Virus record (IMG/VR): IMGVR_UViG_3300017759_001293
Coordinates: 1 to 24,634 of that record
Reading direction: 5' to 3' (one strand)
DNA length: 24,634 bases
Source of the DNA: a virus
Positions within the stretch are counted from its first letter, which is position 1. The number at the start of each line of letters is the position of its first letter. The position numbers and the translations under genes were made by a program. Positions 1 to 9,129 of the stretch are shown piece after piece. The notes under the pieces are model-generated. The model did not search any database and was not told the origin of the DNA. It saw only the letters and a list, made by a program, of their open reading frames with translations.

Positions 1-1
1 G

Positions 2-979
2 ACTACAACACTATCAAGTCGTAAAGAGGAACATACTGCTGTTATTGTTATAGGTTCAAGACAACACTCTGATGACTTATATCATCACTTGTTAGGTAAT
101 GAAAGTTTTGATTCAATAGTTGAAACAGCACATGATATGGCATGTCAGATACCAGACCACTTTACAGAAGAACATTATGACTGCATGTTATGGCCAGGTA
201 AAAGAACTTACAAATGGTTAATGTCTCGTATGCATGCAGCAGAGACAACAGGTGGTAGAAAAATTTATGAAATGGTTTATTACAACCAAGCATATGTAGA
301 AGGTACACAAATATTTACTATGGATATGATTGATGGTTGTATGCGTGATGATTTAATTATTGGGCAGATACCAGGTAGCTTACATTTAGTTGCTGGACTT
401 GACCCTGCTTCTTCGGGATATCAAGCTGCTGTACTATGGGGAATAAACTCCTATAAAGGTGAATTATTTCTTATTGATATAGAAAACAGACAAGGTGGGG
501 GAGTGAAACATGCTTTACAAATTATGTCTGATTGGTATAACAAATATGATTTACAACATTGGGTTATTGAAGAAAATGGTTTCCAGACTGCTATTAGACA
601 AGATGATAAAATTAAAGAATTTGTTTTAAGAGCAGGTATAACTATGCAAGGCCATGTTACTGGAAAAAATAAACATGACCCTATGTATGGTGTAGGTTCA
701 ATGGCTGGTTTATTTGAAAATAATAAAATACATTTACCTATTGGAGATTCAGCTAGTTCATCTAAAGTACAAGCTTATAGACAACAGTTATTATATTTTG
801 ATGGAAAACCTGTTAGTAATAGAAACAAAGAAAAGACAGATATTGTAATGGCAGGGTGGTTTCCAATGAAAGTATTTAGAAGAATGAATAAAGAACAGTT
901 AGCTAGTATGGGATTAGATTATACTGCAAGTTACACAGAATTTGGATTTACCGACTATAATGAGGCACCATGGGAATAG
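2..979 (+). CDS. Terminase large subunit, 3' part (nuclease domain); 5' end outside window
   Basis: This is the motor subunit that cuts concatemeric phage DNA and pumps it through the portal. The reading frame is open from base 2, so the gene starts upstream; the TTG at 89 is not its true start. The visible part begins at the end of the ATPase domain, with a typical IGSRQHSDDLY segment at about 50-88. The RNase H-fold nuclease domain follows. Candidate metal-binding acids are the Asp in GLDP (401-403), the Glu pair in IEENG (569-574) and the Asp in KTDIVMAGW (839-841), in the order and spacing usual for TerL. The Walker A and B motifs are missing because of the window edge. It overlaps the portal start by 10 nt. 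The family call is firm; the subtype and packaging mode (cos, pac or terminal repeat) cannot be told. Confidence 0.92.
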   Translation, partial: TTTLSSRKEEHTAVIVIGSRQHSDDLYHHLLGNESFDSIVETAHDMACQIPDHFTEEHYDCMLWPGKRTYKWLMSRMHAAETTGGRKIYEMVYYNQAYVEGTQIFTMDMIDGCMRDDLIIGQIPGSLHLVAGLDPASSGYQAAVLWGINSYKGELFLIDIENRQGGGVKHALQIMSDWYNKYDLQHWVIEENGFQTAIRQDDKIKEFVLRAGITMQGHVTGKNKHDPMYGVGSMAGLFENNKIHLPIGDSASSSKVQAYRQQLLYFDGKPVSNRNKEKTDIVMAGWFPMKVFRRMNKEQLASMGLDYTASYTEFGFTDYNEAPWE

Positions 980-2766
980 AAAATACGAATATTAAAAATT
1001 ATCAAGAAATTGTAGATAATGCAACAATACTAGTAACAGGTAAACCTAGTAAACATAGACAAGTACAGAAAGCTAGAATCAAAGCAATTCTTAATGGTGG
1101 TGCTGAAGGTATGAAAGCATTACTAGGAAACAAAATGGAAACATCAGATATTGATTTGTTACCTGCACCTAATATGCTTCAATCAGGTATTGACCGACTT
1201 GCACAAAAAATATCAGGAATACCTCAAGTTAGAATAGATATATTAAATCATAATACTTCTGATAGAGCTAAAAGAAGAGCTGAGAAATTAGAGAGAATTG
1301 TAACTTCTTATGATGAAAAACAAAATTTAAATTTACAGTTAAATCAGGCAGCTAGATGGTTGCCAGGTTACGGTTATTGTGCGTGGGTAATAACGACAAG
1401 AGTAGATAAAAATGGTTATATTTATCCCACTGCCGAACTCCGTGACCCTTATGATACTTTCCCTGGGAACTTTGGTCCTAACCAAGAACCTAGAGAATTA
1501 GCTGTATTAAGAAGAATACCTAGATATAAACTTGCACAGTTGTATCCTGAGTTTGCTAAAGAGATTCTAAATCCTGCAGAGGAAGAACAACAAGAAGCTG
1601 CTTTTGGAAAAAATGCTGTTGGTACTCAATATGAAAATGATAAAGAAAATAACTGGGAAGATAACAGTGGCCAAGGTGTAAGAATAATTGAATACTATGA
1701 CCAAGGCGGTACTTATGTTGTATTTCCTGAAAAGAGAATGATACTTGATTTTGTACCTAACTATTTAAGTACTCCACCTTTTGTATTTGCTAAAAGAACT
1801 TCTTTTGATGAATTAAAAGGCCAGTATGACCATGTAATAGGATTAATGGGAATGATGGCTAAGATAAATATTATGTCAGCCATTGCTATGGAAGACTCTG
1901 TATTTACAGAAACAAATATTTCTGGTGAATTAGAATCAGGCCAATATAGAAAAGGTAGATTTGCAATTAACTATCTTGCTCCTGGAACACAAGTTTCTAA
2001 ACCACAAAATAATATTCCTTATCAATTGTTTCAACAAGTAGATAGATTAGAAAGACAATTAAGACTAGTAGGTGGTTATCCAGTTACTGATGATGCACAG
2101 TCACCTAACTCTTTTGTTACTGGTGCTGGGTTACAAGAACTTAATGGAACTATGTCATTAATGATTAATGAATATAGAGAAATTATTAGACATGCTTTAG
2201 AATCTATGGATGAAAAAAGATTAGAACTAGATACTTTGTTATCTGCACAATTTGAAGAGTTAAGAAAAAAACCAATACAAGGTTATTATGCTGGAACTGC
2301 TTTCTCAGAGAACTATGCTCCTATAGCAGATATTGGTGGAGATTTCAGAACTAGAAGAGTTTATGGAGTAATGGCTGGTTTTGATGAACCACAGAAAATT
2401 GTAACTGGTTTGCAATTACTTCAAGCAGGTGTTATAGACGTAGAAACACTACAAGACAATATTGATGGCCTTGATAATATAGCTAAGGTACAAGAACGTA
2501 TTAGAAAAAATAAAGCTGAAAATGTTTTATTTGAATCTGTACTTGCTAGAAGTGCTCAAGGAGACCCACAGGCTACAATGGCAGTTATTGCTATTTATGA
2601 ATACCCTGGTGAAATGACTGATATATTAAAATTATTTTATACTCCACAAGAGCCACAAATGAGTCCTGAAGAGGAAGCGTACATACAACAACAAATGGCT
2701 CAACAACAACAAATGATGGGGCCAGGAGCTCCTCCAAGTGTTGCAGGTGCATTAGGTGGTGTATAG
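970..2766 (+). CDS. Portal protein
   Basis: The portal is the dodecameric ring at one capsid vertex through which DNA enters and leaves. The protein has 598 residues, in the range of podoviral portals. The start ATG at 970 has GAGG at 961-964 and overlaps the end of the terminase gene, the usual neighbour. The protein is mixed alpha/beta, with an N-terminal region containing SGIDRLAQKISG, a central wing-like region (WLPGYGYCAW), a long helical stretch (VIGLMGMMAKINIMSAIAMED) and a helical segment with TGAGLQELNG and EYREIIRHALESMD, as expected for clip, stem and crown parts. The C-terminus is Gln/Met/Pro-rich (QQQMAQQQQMMGPG), probably disordered. The call rests on position after TerL, length and overall pattern; no catalytic motif exists for this family. 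Confidence 0.85.
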   Translation: MGIENTNIKNYQEIVDNATILVTGKPSKHRQVQKARIKAILNGGAEGMKALLGNKMETSDIDLLPAPNMLQSGIDRLAQKISGIPQVRIDILNHNTSDRAKRRAEKLERIVTSYDEKQNLNLQLNQAARWLPGYGYCAWVITTRVDKNGYIYPTAELRDPYDTFPGNFGPNQEPRELAVLRRIPRYKLAQLYPEFAKEILNPAEEEQQEAAFGKNAVGTQYENDKENNWEDNSGQGVRIIEYYDQGGTYVVFPEKRMILDFVPNYLSTPPFVFAKRTSFDELKGQYDHVIGLMGMMAKINIMSAIAMEDSVFTETNISGELESGQYRKGRFAINYLAPGTQVSKPQNNIPYQLFQQVDRLERQLRLVGGYPVTDDAQSPNSFVTGAGLQELNGTMSLMINEYREIIRHALESMDEKRLELDTLLSAQFEELRKKPIQGYYAGTAFSENYAPIADIGGDFRTRRVYGVMAGFDEPQKIVTGLQLLQAGVIDVETLQDNIDGLDNIAKVQERIRKNKAENVLFESVLARSAQGDPQATMAVIAIYEYPGEMTDILKLFYTPQEPQMSPEEEAYIQQQMAQQQQMMGPGAPPSVAGALGGV

Positions 2767-2927
2767 TGGAAGAATCAGATAATATGTTTTGGGATATTAT
2801 TGATAATGAATTTGGAGAAGGACCTTACGGTGATGATTTTTTTCCTACATTACCTAATTTTACAATTTTAAAACCTGCACCAAATATAATAATAATGATT
2901 ACGGAGGAATATTATGGCCAAGAGTAG
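2766..2927 (+). CDS. Small acidic hypothetical protein (53 aa)
   Basis: This short frame fills the gap between the portal and the next gene. It starts with GTG at 2766, sharing one base with the portal stop codon, and AGGTGG at 2753-2758 is a possible ribosome-binding site. An internal ATG at 2784 is an alternative start. The product begins VEESDNMFWDIIDNEFGEG and is rich in Asp, Glu, Phe and Pro. It ends 14 nt inside the next gene in another frame. Translational coupling at both ends fits the packing seen elsewhere in the window. No family is recognised. It may be a small virion or assembly factor, or a chance open frame; lack of any other use for these 150 bases favours a gene. Confidence 0.55.
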   Translation: MEESDNMFWDIIDNEFGEGPYGDDFFPTLPNFTILKPAPNIIIMITEEYYGQE

Positions 2928-3321
2928 AAGAGGTGGTTACAGAAGACCTACTCCTAATAGCAAAAATGCAGTTAGTGGTCCAGGTGCTTTAAGTCAAAGA
3001 ACTGATGGAACACAACCTATTATGCGTGGACAAGACATGCCTTATGGAGAAAGTCAAGCATATCAAAATTTACAACAATCTGCACCTATGGGAGATTCAG
3101 GTGGAGCTAATATGGGAGTTCCTCAAGAGTCTGTTCAAGCACCAGATGTTTTTGCACCCACAGAAATACCAGGAGAACCAATTACAGCAGGAGTACCAGT
3201 CGGAGATGGAATGGGACCACAAAGACAAATTGCTGAAGATGTAGATATATTATTATCTGCAATGTATTCAGTTAATCCTCATCCTGTAATAGCGGATTTA
3301 ATAAATAACAGAAGTCAATAA
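2914..3321 (+). CDS. Pro/Gly-rich hypothetical structural protein (135 aa)
   Basis: The start ATG at 2914 has a strong GGAGG at 2903-2907, six bases upstream. The N-terminus is basic (MAKSRRGGYRRPTP). The middle, about residues 15-105, is low-complexity and rich in Gly, Pro, Gln and Ser, so probably disordered. The last 30 residues (EDVDILLSAMYSVNPHPVIADLINN) look helical and could be a binding segment. The basic head, disordered middle and helical tail would fit a DNA- or portal-associated linker protein, but this is inference and no family is recognised. It abuts the giant gene downstream without a gap. Confidence 0.75.
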   Translation: MAKSRRGGYRRPTPNSKNAVSGPGALSQRTDGTQPIMRGQDMPYGESQAYQNLQQSAPMGDSGGANMGVPQESVQAPDVFAPTEIPGEPITAGVPVGDGMGPQRQIAEDVDILLSAMYSVNPHPVIADLINNRSQ

Positions 3322-6300
3322 ATGTGGATTGACCCAATACAGGAATCTGAATTTCATAAAGTCGTTGCAATTGACAAACAAAGATTCAAACAAGCACAAG
3401 AAATAGTAAAAGCAAATCCCTTAATAACTGATTTAACTATTGCTCATACACAACAGAATCCTATTTTATCAAAGAGTATAGTTACAACTTTAGCTATGAT
3501 GAATGTTCCACCTGATGACCCTTCTGTTCAAACATTAGTAGATGAAGCTCAAGCTAATTGGGTTGTACAAGAAACTGAAAAATGGCAAGAGATTAATGAA
3601 AAGTATAGAGATGATAAAGTAACAGATGATATGCACCTTAGCATTGTTGATATTCTTACTGGTGGATATGCACCTGGAGGTAGAACTCCTAAAGAAGTAG
3701 GAGGTTGGTCACCAGCTATATGGCTTATTGGAACACTAGATGCAATTAGAGAAACTTGGAATAAATGGAATCCATTACCAACTTCTGATGTATTGCAATT
3801 TGGTGGTGGAGGTGTTCCCTATAGAGCACAAGGTCGTATATGGAGATATTATCAAGACCTTAATAGATATGATGAATTATTAGAAAAAGGATACTCTCCT
3901 AAACAAGCTCAAGCTAATATAGCTTCTTTAGTAAATATATCTGAAGTACCTAATTTAGGTAGAGATATGGGAGCTGGAGAATTTGAACAGAATTTAGATT
4001 TCTTACAAGAAGCAATTAAATTTTCAGGAGAAAGTTATATTTGGGCAGCAGCTAAAAAAGTATTTAAAGGTGAAGCTGTCAATATGGATAGAAGTAAAAA
4101 ATTCTTTTTTGAATCTGTACATCATGATAAAGACCCTAAGTATCATGAATTATTACAAAAAATGAATGGAGATGAAGAGAAAGCTAAACAGTTATATTAT
4201 TTACAAATTGGTACCCCAATTAAAAAATTAGATGGAAATGGTGAAATAAATTATTTAAGTATTGAAAATCCAAATAAAATTCAAATCTTTGCTGATAGAA
4301 GAACTAATTACAATGATATGAATGTTACTGAATATGCTGCAAGAGAACAAATGAAAGATGCTCAGTTAACAGATTATTCTTGGGGAAGATATGAGACTGG
4401 ACAATTGTTTACACCTGGAGATACACCATACAAAGTAATGTCTGGTTTACTAGACTTTGCATCTGCTTTGCCAGCAGAGTATGCAACAGGTGGTTTATTA
4501 AATCTTTATAAAATCAAAGCTGCTTCTAAAAGTGTTAATGTAGTTAATCAGGCAAAAAAAGTAATAGATAAAACTGGAGATATCAGATGGCTTGATACTA
4601 AATTAGAAGCTAAAGAATTAACTGAGTTAATTAATGTAGCTAAAGATAGGACTACTAAAGCAGGTAAGCAAGCTTTTGATAAATTAACTAAAAGAGAAAA
4701 AGCATTTATTACTGATAAAGCAGAAGCTTCAGCTTGGGCTCTCAATATGGCTAAAGCTGATAAATACAATGGAGTAAATCCACTCATACAAAAAGTATTA
4801 AAATCTCAAAGAACTTTAAAAAGAAAACATGGAATGTTTAATGGAAGATTACAAGGTGTATTCTCTTCAACAGCTGATAGATTAATAAATACTCCTGAAG
4901 CAAGAATACTAATAAAACATTTTGCAGATTCTAGGTCAGCTGATTTAATGTCAGACCCTACATTAAGAAATTGGATTAACAATGATGATTATTGGGAATG
5001 GGTAGGAAGACAAACCGATGAAGGAATAATTTCAGATTCATTAAAAAGTATGATGCATGATGGTTTTACTTATAAGAAATTATCACCAAAAGGTACAGTT
5101 ATAAGCGAAGAACTATTGACAATACCAGGATTACCTAAAGGTTTTTCATATTTAACTAACAAAGCAGTACGTGCAGTAACAGGCAATCAAGATTTTGCAA
5201 TGAGAAGTCTTGGAGGTGTGTTAGGAAAAAATATTAGAACTCCATATCAAGTTTCAAGAAACACTTTAAGACTATTAACACATAAAACTACTAGACAAAA
5301 CGCTGTAAGAAATGCTACAAAGAAAGTAGAAGGGTTAGTTGATGGCCAAGCAGATAGTTGGGATATATTAAAAGAAATATATAAATCGGGAATTAATCCA
5401 AATAAAATATCATTTAAAAAATATCTAGGTTTTAGTGCTAATTTTAGTGATGGAATATCTCCAAGGATGAAAGCTTTGATGTCTGAGTTACCTGGAAGCT
5501 CTATGAATTTAAGTAATCCAAGAATTGCAGCTAGACAATTAGTTAATCATATGAAAGTTAATAAATATACTGCTGATGAATTTGAAACAACTTATAGGTT
5601 ATTTCAAACATCATTAGAAGGTGGATATCAAAAACAAGTTCAATTTACTATGGATTTAATGGAAAATGATTACAACAGAATTAAAAGAAGTCTTCAAGAA
5701 AAGAAAGCTGCAGGTTTAATAAATGATTCACAAGCTAGAGGTCATGAAGTTATTGCTGCTCATATTAAAAAAGTAACAGCTGAATGGAATAAAAAAGAAA
5801 GAGCTTACTGGAAAAGCAATGGTGTAGATACTAATGGTGTATCAAATAACATTCATTCACCTGGTGGAAATACTCCTGAACAAACATTTAAGCTTCTTAT
5901 TGATGGAGATGAAATAGAAATTGTTGTACCACACGCACATGTATTAGCAGAGATGAGTGAAAACGTTATGCCATTTATTAATCAAGATATGGTAGATAGA
6001 GTTAATAGCAAATTGTTTTATCATGTAGATGTTGATGATATTGGTGCTTGGGAAGTTACAGGTGCTGCTAAACAAAATCTTAAAAACTTTTTTGGTAATT
6101 GGAAAGCTGATGGATTAAAAGTTGCTAAATCAGAATATCCAGGTTGGATACCTACTAACAATACAATGGATGATGCAATGACTAAACTATTAGATTTTTA
6201 CACAAGAAAAGTTTTTAAACCAATTGTGTTAATGAGACCAGCTTTTTTTACAAGAATATTTATGGAAGAACAGTTTAGGATATATGCAGCTGGTTTAGAT

Positions 6301-9129
6301 AGTGCTTGGAATAATCCATTGCAATATTTATCATGGGTATTTTCACATACAGAAAAACATCAAGCAGAAGCATTCAAATCTTTATCTACTTGGGACAATA
6401 TTATGAGAAGTCCTGAACATAGAGCATTAACGCATGAACAATGGACTATTAATCTTTTATCTGGTGGAGTAAGTAAAAATAAATATTTAGCTAATTACGA
6501 ACAAGTTGCTTTTGGTCAAAATACTTATAACAAAGGATTAAGAGAAACATTGTTTAAATTAAGAAATGACCCTGTAGCTAGACACTTAGCTAGAGAAGGT
6601 GGAGTTAATGAAGACACTATTAGGTGGTTTCTTGAAGGTAGTGGAAATAGATTTAGACAAGAACTAGCTGAAAAAAGTGATAATTTTAAAAATGTTCGTG
6701 ATATAGATGAACATGCAATAGCGTATCTACATTCAGTAGAAAATAGAATTAGACAAGCAACTGGTCATAATTTAAAAGCTGGTAGAGATTACATGCCATT
6801 TGACCCTAAAGCAATAAACAATCCTAATGCAACTAGTGATTTAATAACTGCACAATTAAGTCACACTACTGATGGAATAGCTGACGAAGGATTTATAGTA
6901 TTAAGAGACATTATTGCTAATGGTGAAATAAAACATATAAAAGGAAATAAATCAACTTTACCTTTCTTGTCAGAAATATCTGATGGAAAATTAAAAGTTA
7001 TTAGTAAATCAGAACAAAAAGAAATAGATAAAGTTTTAAATGATATGATTGATTTCTATGGTCCTGAAAAAATGGATGTAGGTAATTTATTTTATGATAA
7101 CCCTAAAAGAATCGCAGAAGGTAGTGCATGGAAAGGTGAAGAAGTATACGATAAAGCTGTTAATTTTTTGTTTGATAAATTAATGGAAAAACCTTTAAAT
7201 TATTTAAACAGAAGTTCTACATTTAAACAATACCGTTGGGCTTATATAACTAATAATTTTCATAAATATGACGGTGCTTTACAAGTACACTTTATAGATG
7301 AAGCTAAAGCAATGGGTGTACCTAGAAAAGTTATAAAACAATTAGAAAATTTACAATCAGTAGCAGGAGGGAGATATGGTATGGATGCTTATCAAACTAT
7401 AAGTGATGCTAGTAAAGCTTTCGGATTGCAAGCTTCACAAGATTTATTGTATGACATAACTAAACGACATAACATATCTCATAAAACTAGAAACATATTC
7501 CCATTCCCTGAAGTTTGGTTTGAAATGCTTACTACCTGGCCAAAATTATTAGCAGGAAATCCTAAGATATTAAGAAAAGTACAATTGGGACTTAAAGGCG
7601 GTAGGGGTGCATCAGGTCTAGGATTTACAGGAGATGGTTTCTTTGCTGAAGACCCTAATGGTTCAGGTGAACAAATGTTTGTTTATCCATTTGGTGGCTT
7701 TATGGGTAATTTAATATTTGGTGAAGATTCAAATATAGAAATGTCACCTAGAGCATATGTAACAGGAGTTAACTTATTAGGCCAAGGTTTTGTACCTGGT
7801 CCTACACCGTTAGCAGGATTTGCTTTAGATAAAGTTTTACCTGAAACTAGTACAGGAGATGAAGTTAGAAGTGTATTCTTTGGAGACTTTGGACCTCCAA
7901 CAGGTAGAGGTTTCTGGGATGCAATAATTCCTACATCACCATCAATTCAAAAGTTTATGGCTGCATCAAATTGGAACCCTGTAGGTAGTCAAAGTGAAGT
8001 AGAATCTATGAGAGCTAGTACTTCTATTGAAATATATAAGTTATTAAAAATGGAAGGTGGAGAACAAAGGTTATTAGCACAAGGAGCACTTGACCCATAC
8101 TTAGCAAAGATGGAATGGAAAGGTACAACTGCTGATAAACTAGCTGATGAAGATTTAACTCCTGATATAATTGATTCTGCTTTAATTAGTTATTCTAATG
8201 ATAAAGCTAAAACTACTTTCTTATTTAGAGCTATAGCTCAATTCGTAGCACCTACTGGATTTACACCTAGATATTATGCTAAAGATGTAAATGGAAAAAT
8301 GTGGGGTACACAATTGTTAGCTAAAGAATATCAAAACATGGTACAAGAACATAACAATGACCATATAGCTGCTTATGAAACATTTGTAAGAGAATATGGT
8401 TATGAACATGGTTGGTTAACTACTGCTAAAAGTGCTAGTAAATCAGGAAAGAAAGCATATACAAATAGAGTATTAGATTGGCAAAGAGATAATAAAGAAA
8501 TATTAGAACAATTACCATTGTCATCTTTCTATTTATTACCTGATTCAATTTATGAAGAAAGAAGTTATCAAGAAATAATCCAACAATATAATATTGGAGA
8601 AAGAGAAACACTATCTACTGAAGAATTTGCTAAAGCTGCAAATGATACTGTAGGTTATTTTAGATATACAGCTTACAAAAGAAAATTAGAAGTTAATAGA
8701 TTACCAGAACAACAAAAAAATATGTTACTAAGAATATATAGAACTGCATTAATACAAGAATTACCAGGATTTGAAGCAACTGGTGGTTTAAGACAACCTG
8801 CAACATCTAAAGAGATATTAAATGAAATGATAAACAAATGGCCTGAGTTATCTGTATCTTATGAAACAGAAGCAGGTAAAGCTTTTGTAGAAGAGTTTTT
8901 ACCTAAATGGCAACAAAATCAATTAGCTTCTACTTATCGTTCTCCTTCACAAAATCCTGACTGGTGGTTAAGCAGTACAAACCCTACAGCTGTATGGATG
9001 AGAGCTGACTTTCAAGCATGGGCAAATGATTTAATAAGAATATCACCTGATTTTGCACCTATATGGACTAATATAGTTAGCAGAATGTTTAGGAACGACT
9101 TAGAATATTATAATGTACAGGATGTGTAA
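3322..9129 (+). CDS. Giant virion protein (1935 aa), probable internal/ejection-type protein
   Basis: This single open frame of 1935 codons takes up nearly a quarter of the window. The ATG at 3322 directly follows the preceding stop codon and has only a weak AGAAG upstream, so translation is probably coupled. The predicted protein is mostly helical and rich in Lys, Trp and Tyr, with no signal peptide and no clear long coiled coil, which argues against an ordinary tape measure. A motif NIFPFPEVWFEMLTTWPKLL at residues 1391-1410 is followed by a Gly-rich stretch (LKGGRGASGLGFTGDG), which looks like a conserved core. No polymerase, lysozyme or protease active site was recognised. By size and company it resembles the large internal head proteins ejected by podoviruses (for example T7 gp16). 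That role is inferred from context, not from recognised homology. Confidence 0.6.
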   Translation: MWIDPIQESEFHKVVAIDKQRFKQAQEIVKANPLITDLTIAHTQQNPILSKSIVTTLAMMNVPPDDPSVQTLVDEAQANWVVQETEKWQEINEKYRDDKVTDDMHLSIVDILTGGYAPGGRTPKEVGGWSPAIWLIGTLDAIRETWNKWNPLPTSDVLQFGGGGVPYRAQGRIWRYYQDLNRYDELLEKGYSPKQAQANIASLVNISEVPNLGRDMGAGEFEQNLDFLQEAIKFSGESYIWAAAKKVFKGEAVNMDRSKKFFFESVHHDKDPKYHELLQKMNGDEEKAKQLYYLQIGTPIKKLDGNGEINYLSIENPNKIQIFADRRTNYNDMNVTEYAAREQMKDAQLTDYSWGRYETGQLFTPGDTPYKVMSGLLDFASALPAEYATGGLLNLYKIKAASKSVNVVNQAKKVIDKTGDIRWLDTKLEAKELTELINVAKDRTTKAGKQAFDKLTKREKAFITDKAEASAWALNMAKADKYNGVNPLIQKVLKSQRTLKRKHGMFNGRLQGVFSSTADRLINTPEARILIKHFADSRSADLMSDPTLRNWINNDDYWEWVGRQTDEGIISDSLKSMMHDGFTYKKLSPKGTVISEELLTIPGLPKGFSYLTNKAVRAVTGNQDFAMRSLGGVLGKNIRTPYQVSRNTLRLLTHKTTRQNAVRNATKKVEGLVDGQADSWDILKEIYKSGINPNKISFKKYLGFSANFSDGISPRMKALMSELPGSSMNLSNPRIAARQLVNHMKVNKYTADEFETTYRLFQTSLEGGYQKQVQFTMDLMENDYNRIKRSLQEKKAAGLINDSQARGHEVIAAHIKKVTAEWNKKERAYWKSNGVDTNGVSNNIHSPGGNTPEQTFKLLIDGDEIEIVVPHAHVLAEMSENVMPFINQDMVDRVNSKLFYHVDVDDIGAWEVTGAAKQNLKNFFGNWKADGLKVAKSEYPGWIPTNNTMDDAMTKLLDFYTRKVFKPIVLMRPAFFTRIFMEEQFRIYAAGLDSAWNNPLQYLSWVFSHTEKHQAEAFKSLSTWDNIMRSPEHRALTHEQWTINLLSGGVSKNKYLANYEQVAFGQNTYNKGLRETLFKLRNDPVARHLAREGGVNEDTIRWFLEGSGNRFRQELAEKSDNFKNVRDIDEHAIAYLHSVENRIRQATGHNLKAGRDYMPFDPKAINNPNATSDLITAQLSHTTDGIADEGFIVLRDIIANGEIKHIKGNKSTLPFLSEISDGKLKVISKSEQKEIDKVLNDMIDFYGPEKMDVGNLFYDNPKRIAEGSAWKGEEVYDKAVNFLFDKLMEKPLNYLNRSSTFKQYRWAYITNNFHKYDGALQVHFIDEAKAMGVPRKVIKQLENLQSVAGGRYGMDAYQTISDASKAFGLQASQDLLYDITKRHNISHKTRNIFPFPEVWFEMLTTWPKLLAGNPKILRKVQLGLKGGRGASGLGFTGDGFFAEDPNGSGEQMFVYPFGGFMGNLIFGEDSNIEMSPRAYVTGVNLLGQGFVPGPTPLAGFALDKVLPETSTGDEVRSVFFGDFGPPTGRGFWDAIIPTSPSIQKFMAASNWNPVGSQSEVESMRASTSIEIYKLLKMEGGEQRLLAQGALDPYLAKMEWKGTTADKLADEDLTPDIIDSALISYSNDKAKTTFLFRAIAQFVAPTGFTPRYYAKDVNGKMWGTQLLAKEYQNMVQEHNNDHIAAYETFVREYGYEHGWLTTAKSASKSGKKAYTNRVLDWQRDNKEILEQLPLSSFYLLPDSIYEERSYQEIIQQYNIGERETLSTEEFAKAANDTVGYFRYTAYKRKLEVNRLPEQQKNMLLRIYRTALIQELPGFEATGGLRQPATSKEILNEMINKWPELSVSYETEAGKAFVEEFLPKWQQNQLASTYRSPSQNPDWWLSSTNPTAVWMRADFQAWANDLIRISPDFAPIWTNIVSRMFRNDLEYYNVQDV

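Noticed and set aside
3005-3244. Second + strand frame inside the 135-aa gene (and a similar one at 19679-19864)
   Set aside because: Lies out of frame within a gene that has a strong ribosome-binding site; its Lys/Leu-rich product looks like a reading-frame shadow.
4548-4787. Minus-strand open frames (also near 12883, 13961, 16491, 16893, 18963, 20970 and 21554)
   Set aside because: All lie wholly inside convincing + strand genes, lack good ribosome-binding sites and show no recognisable protein pattern.
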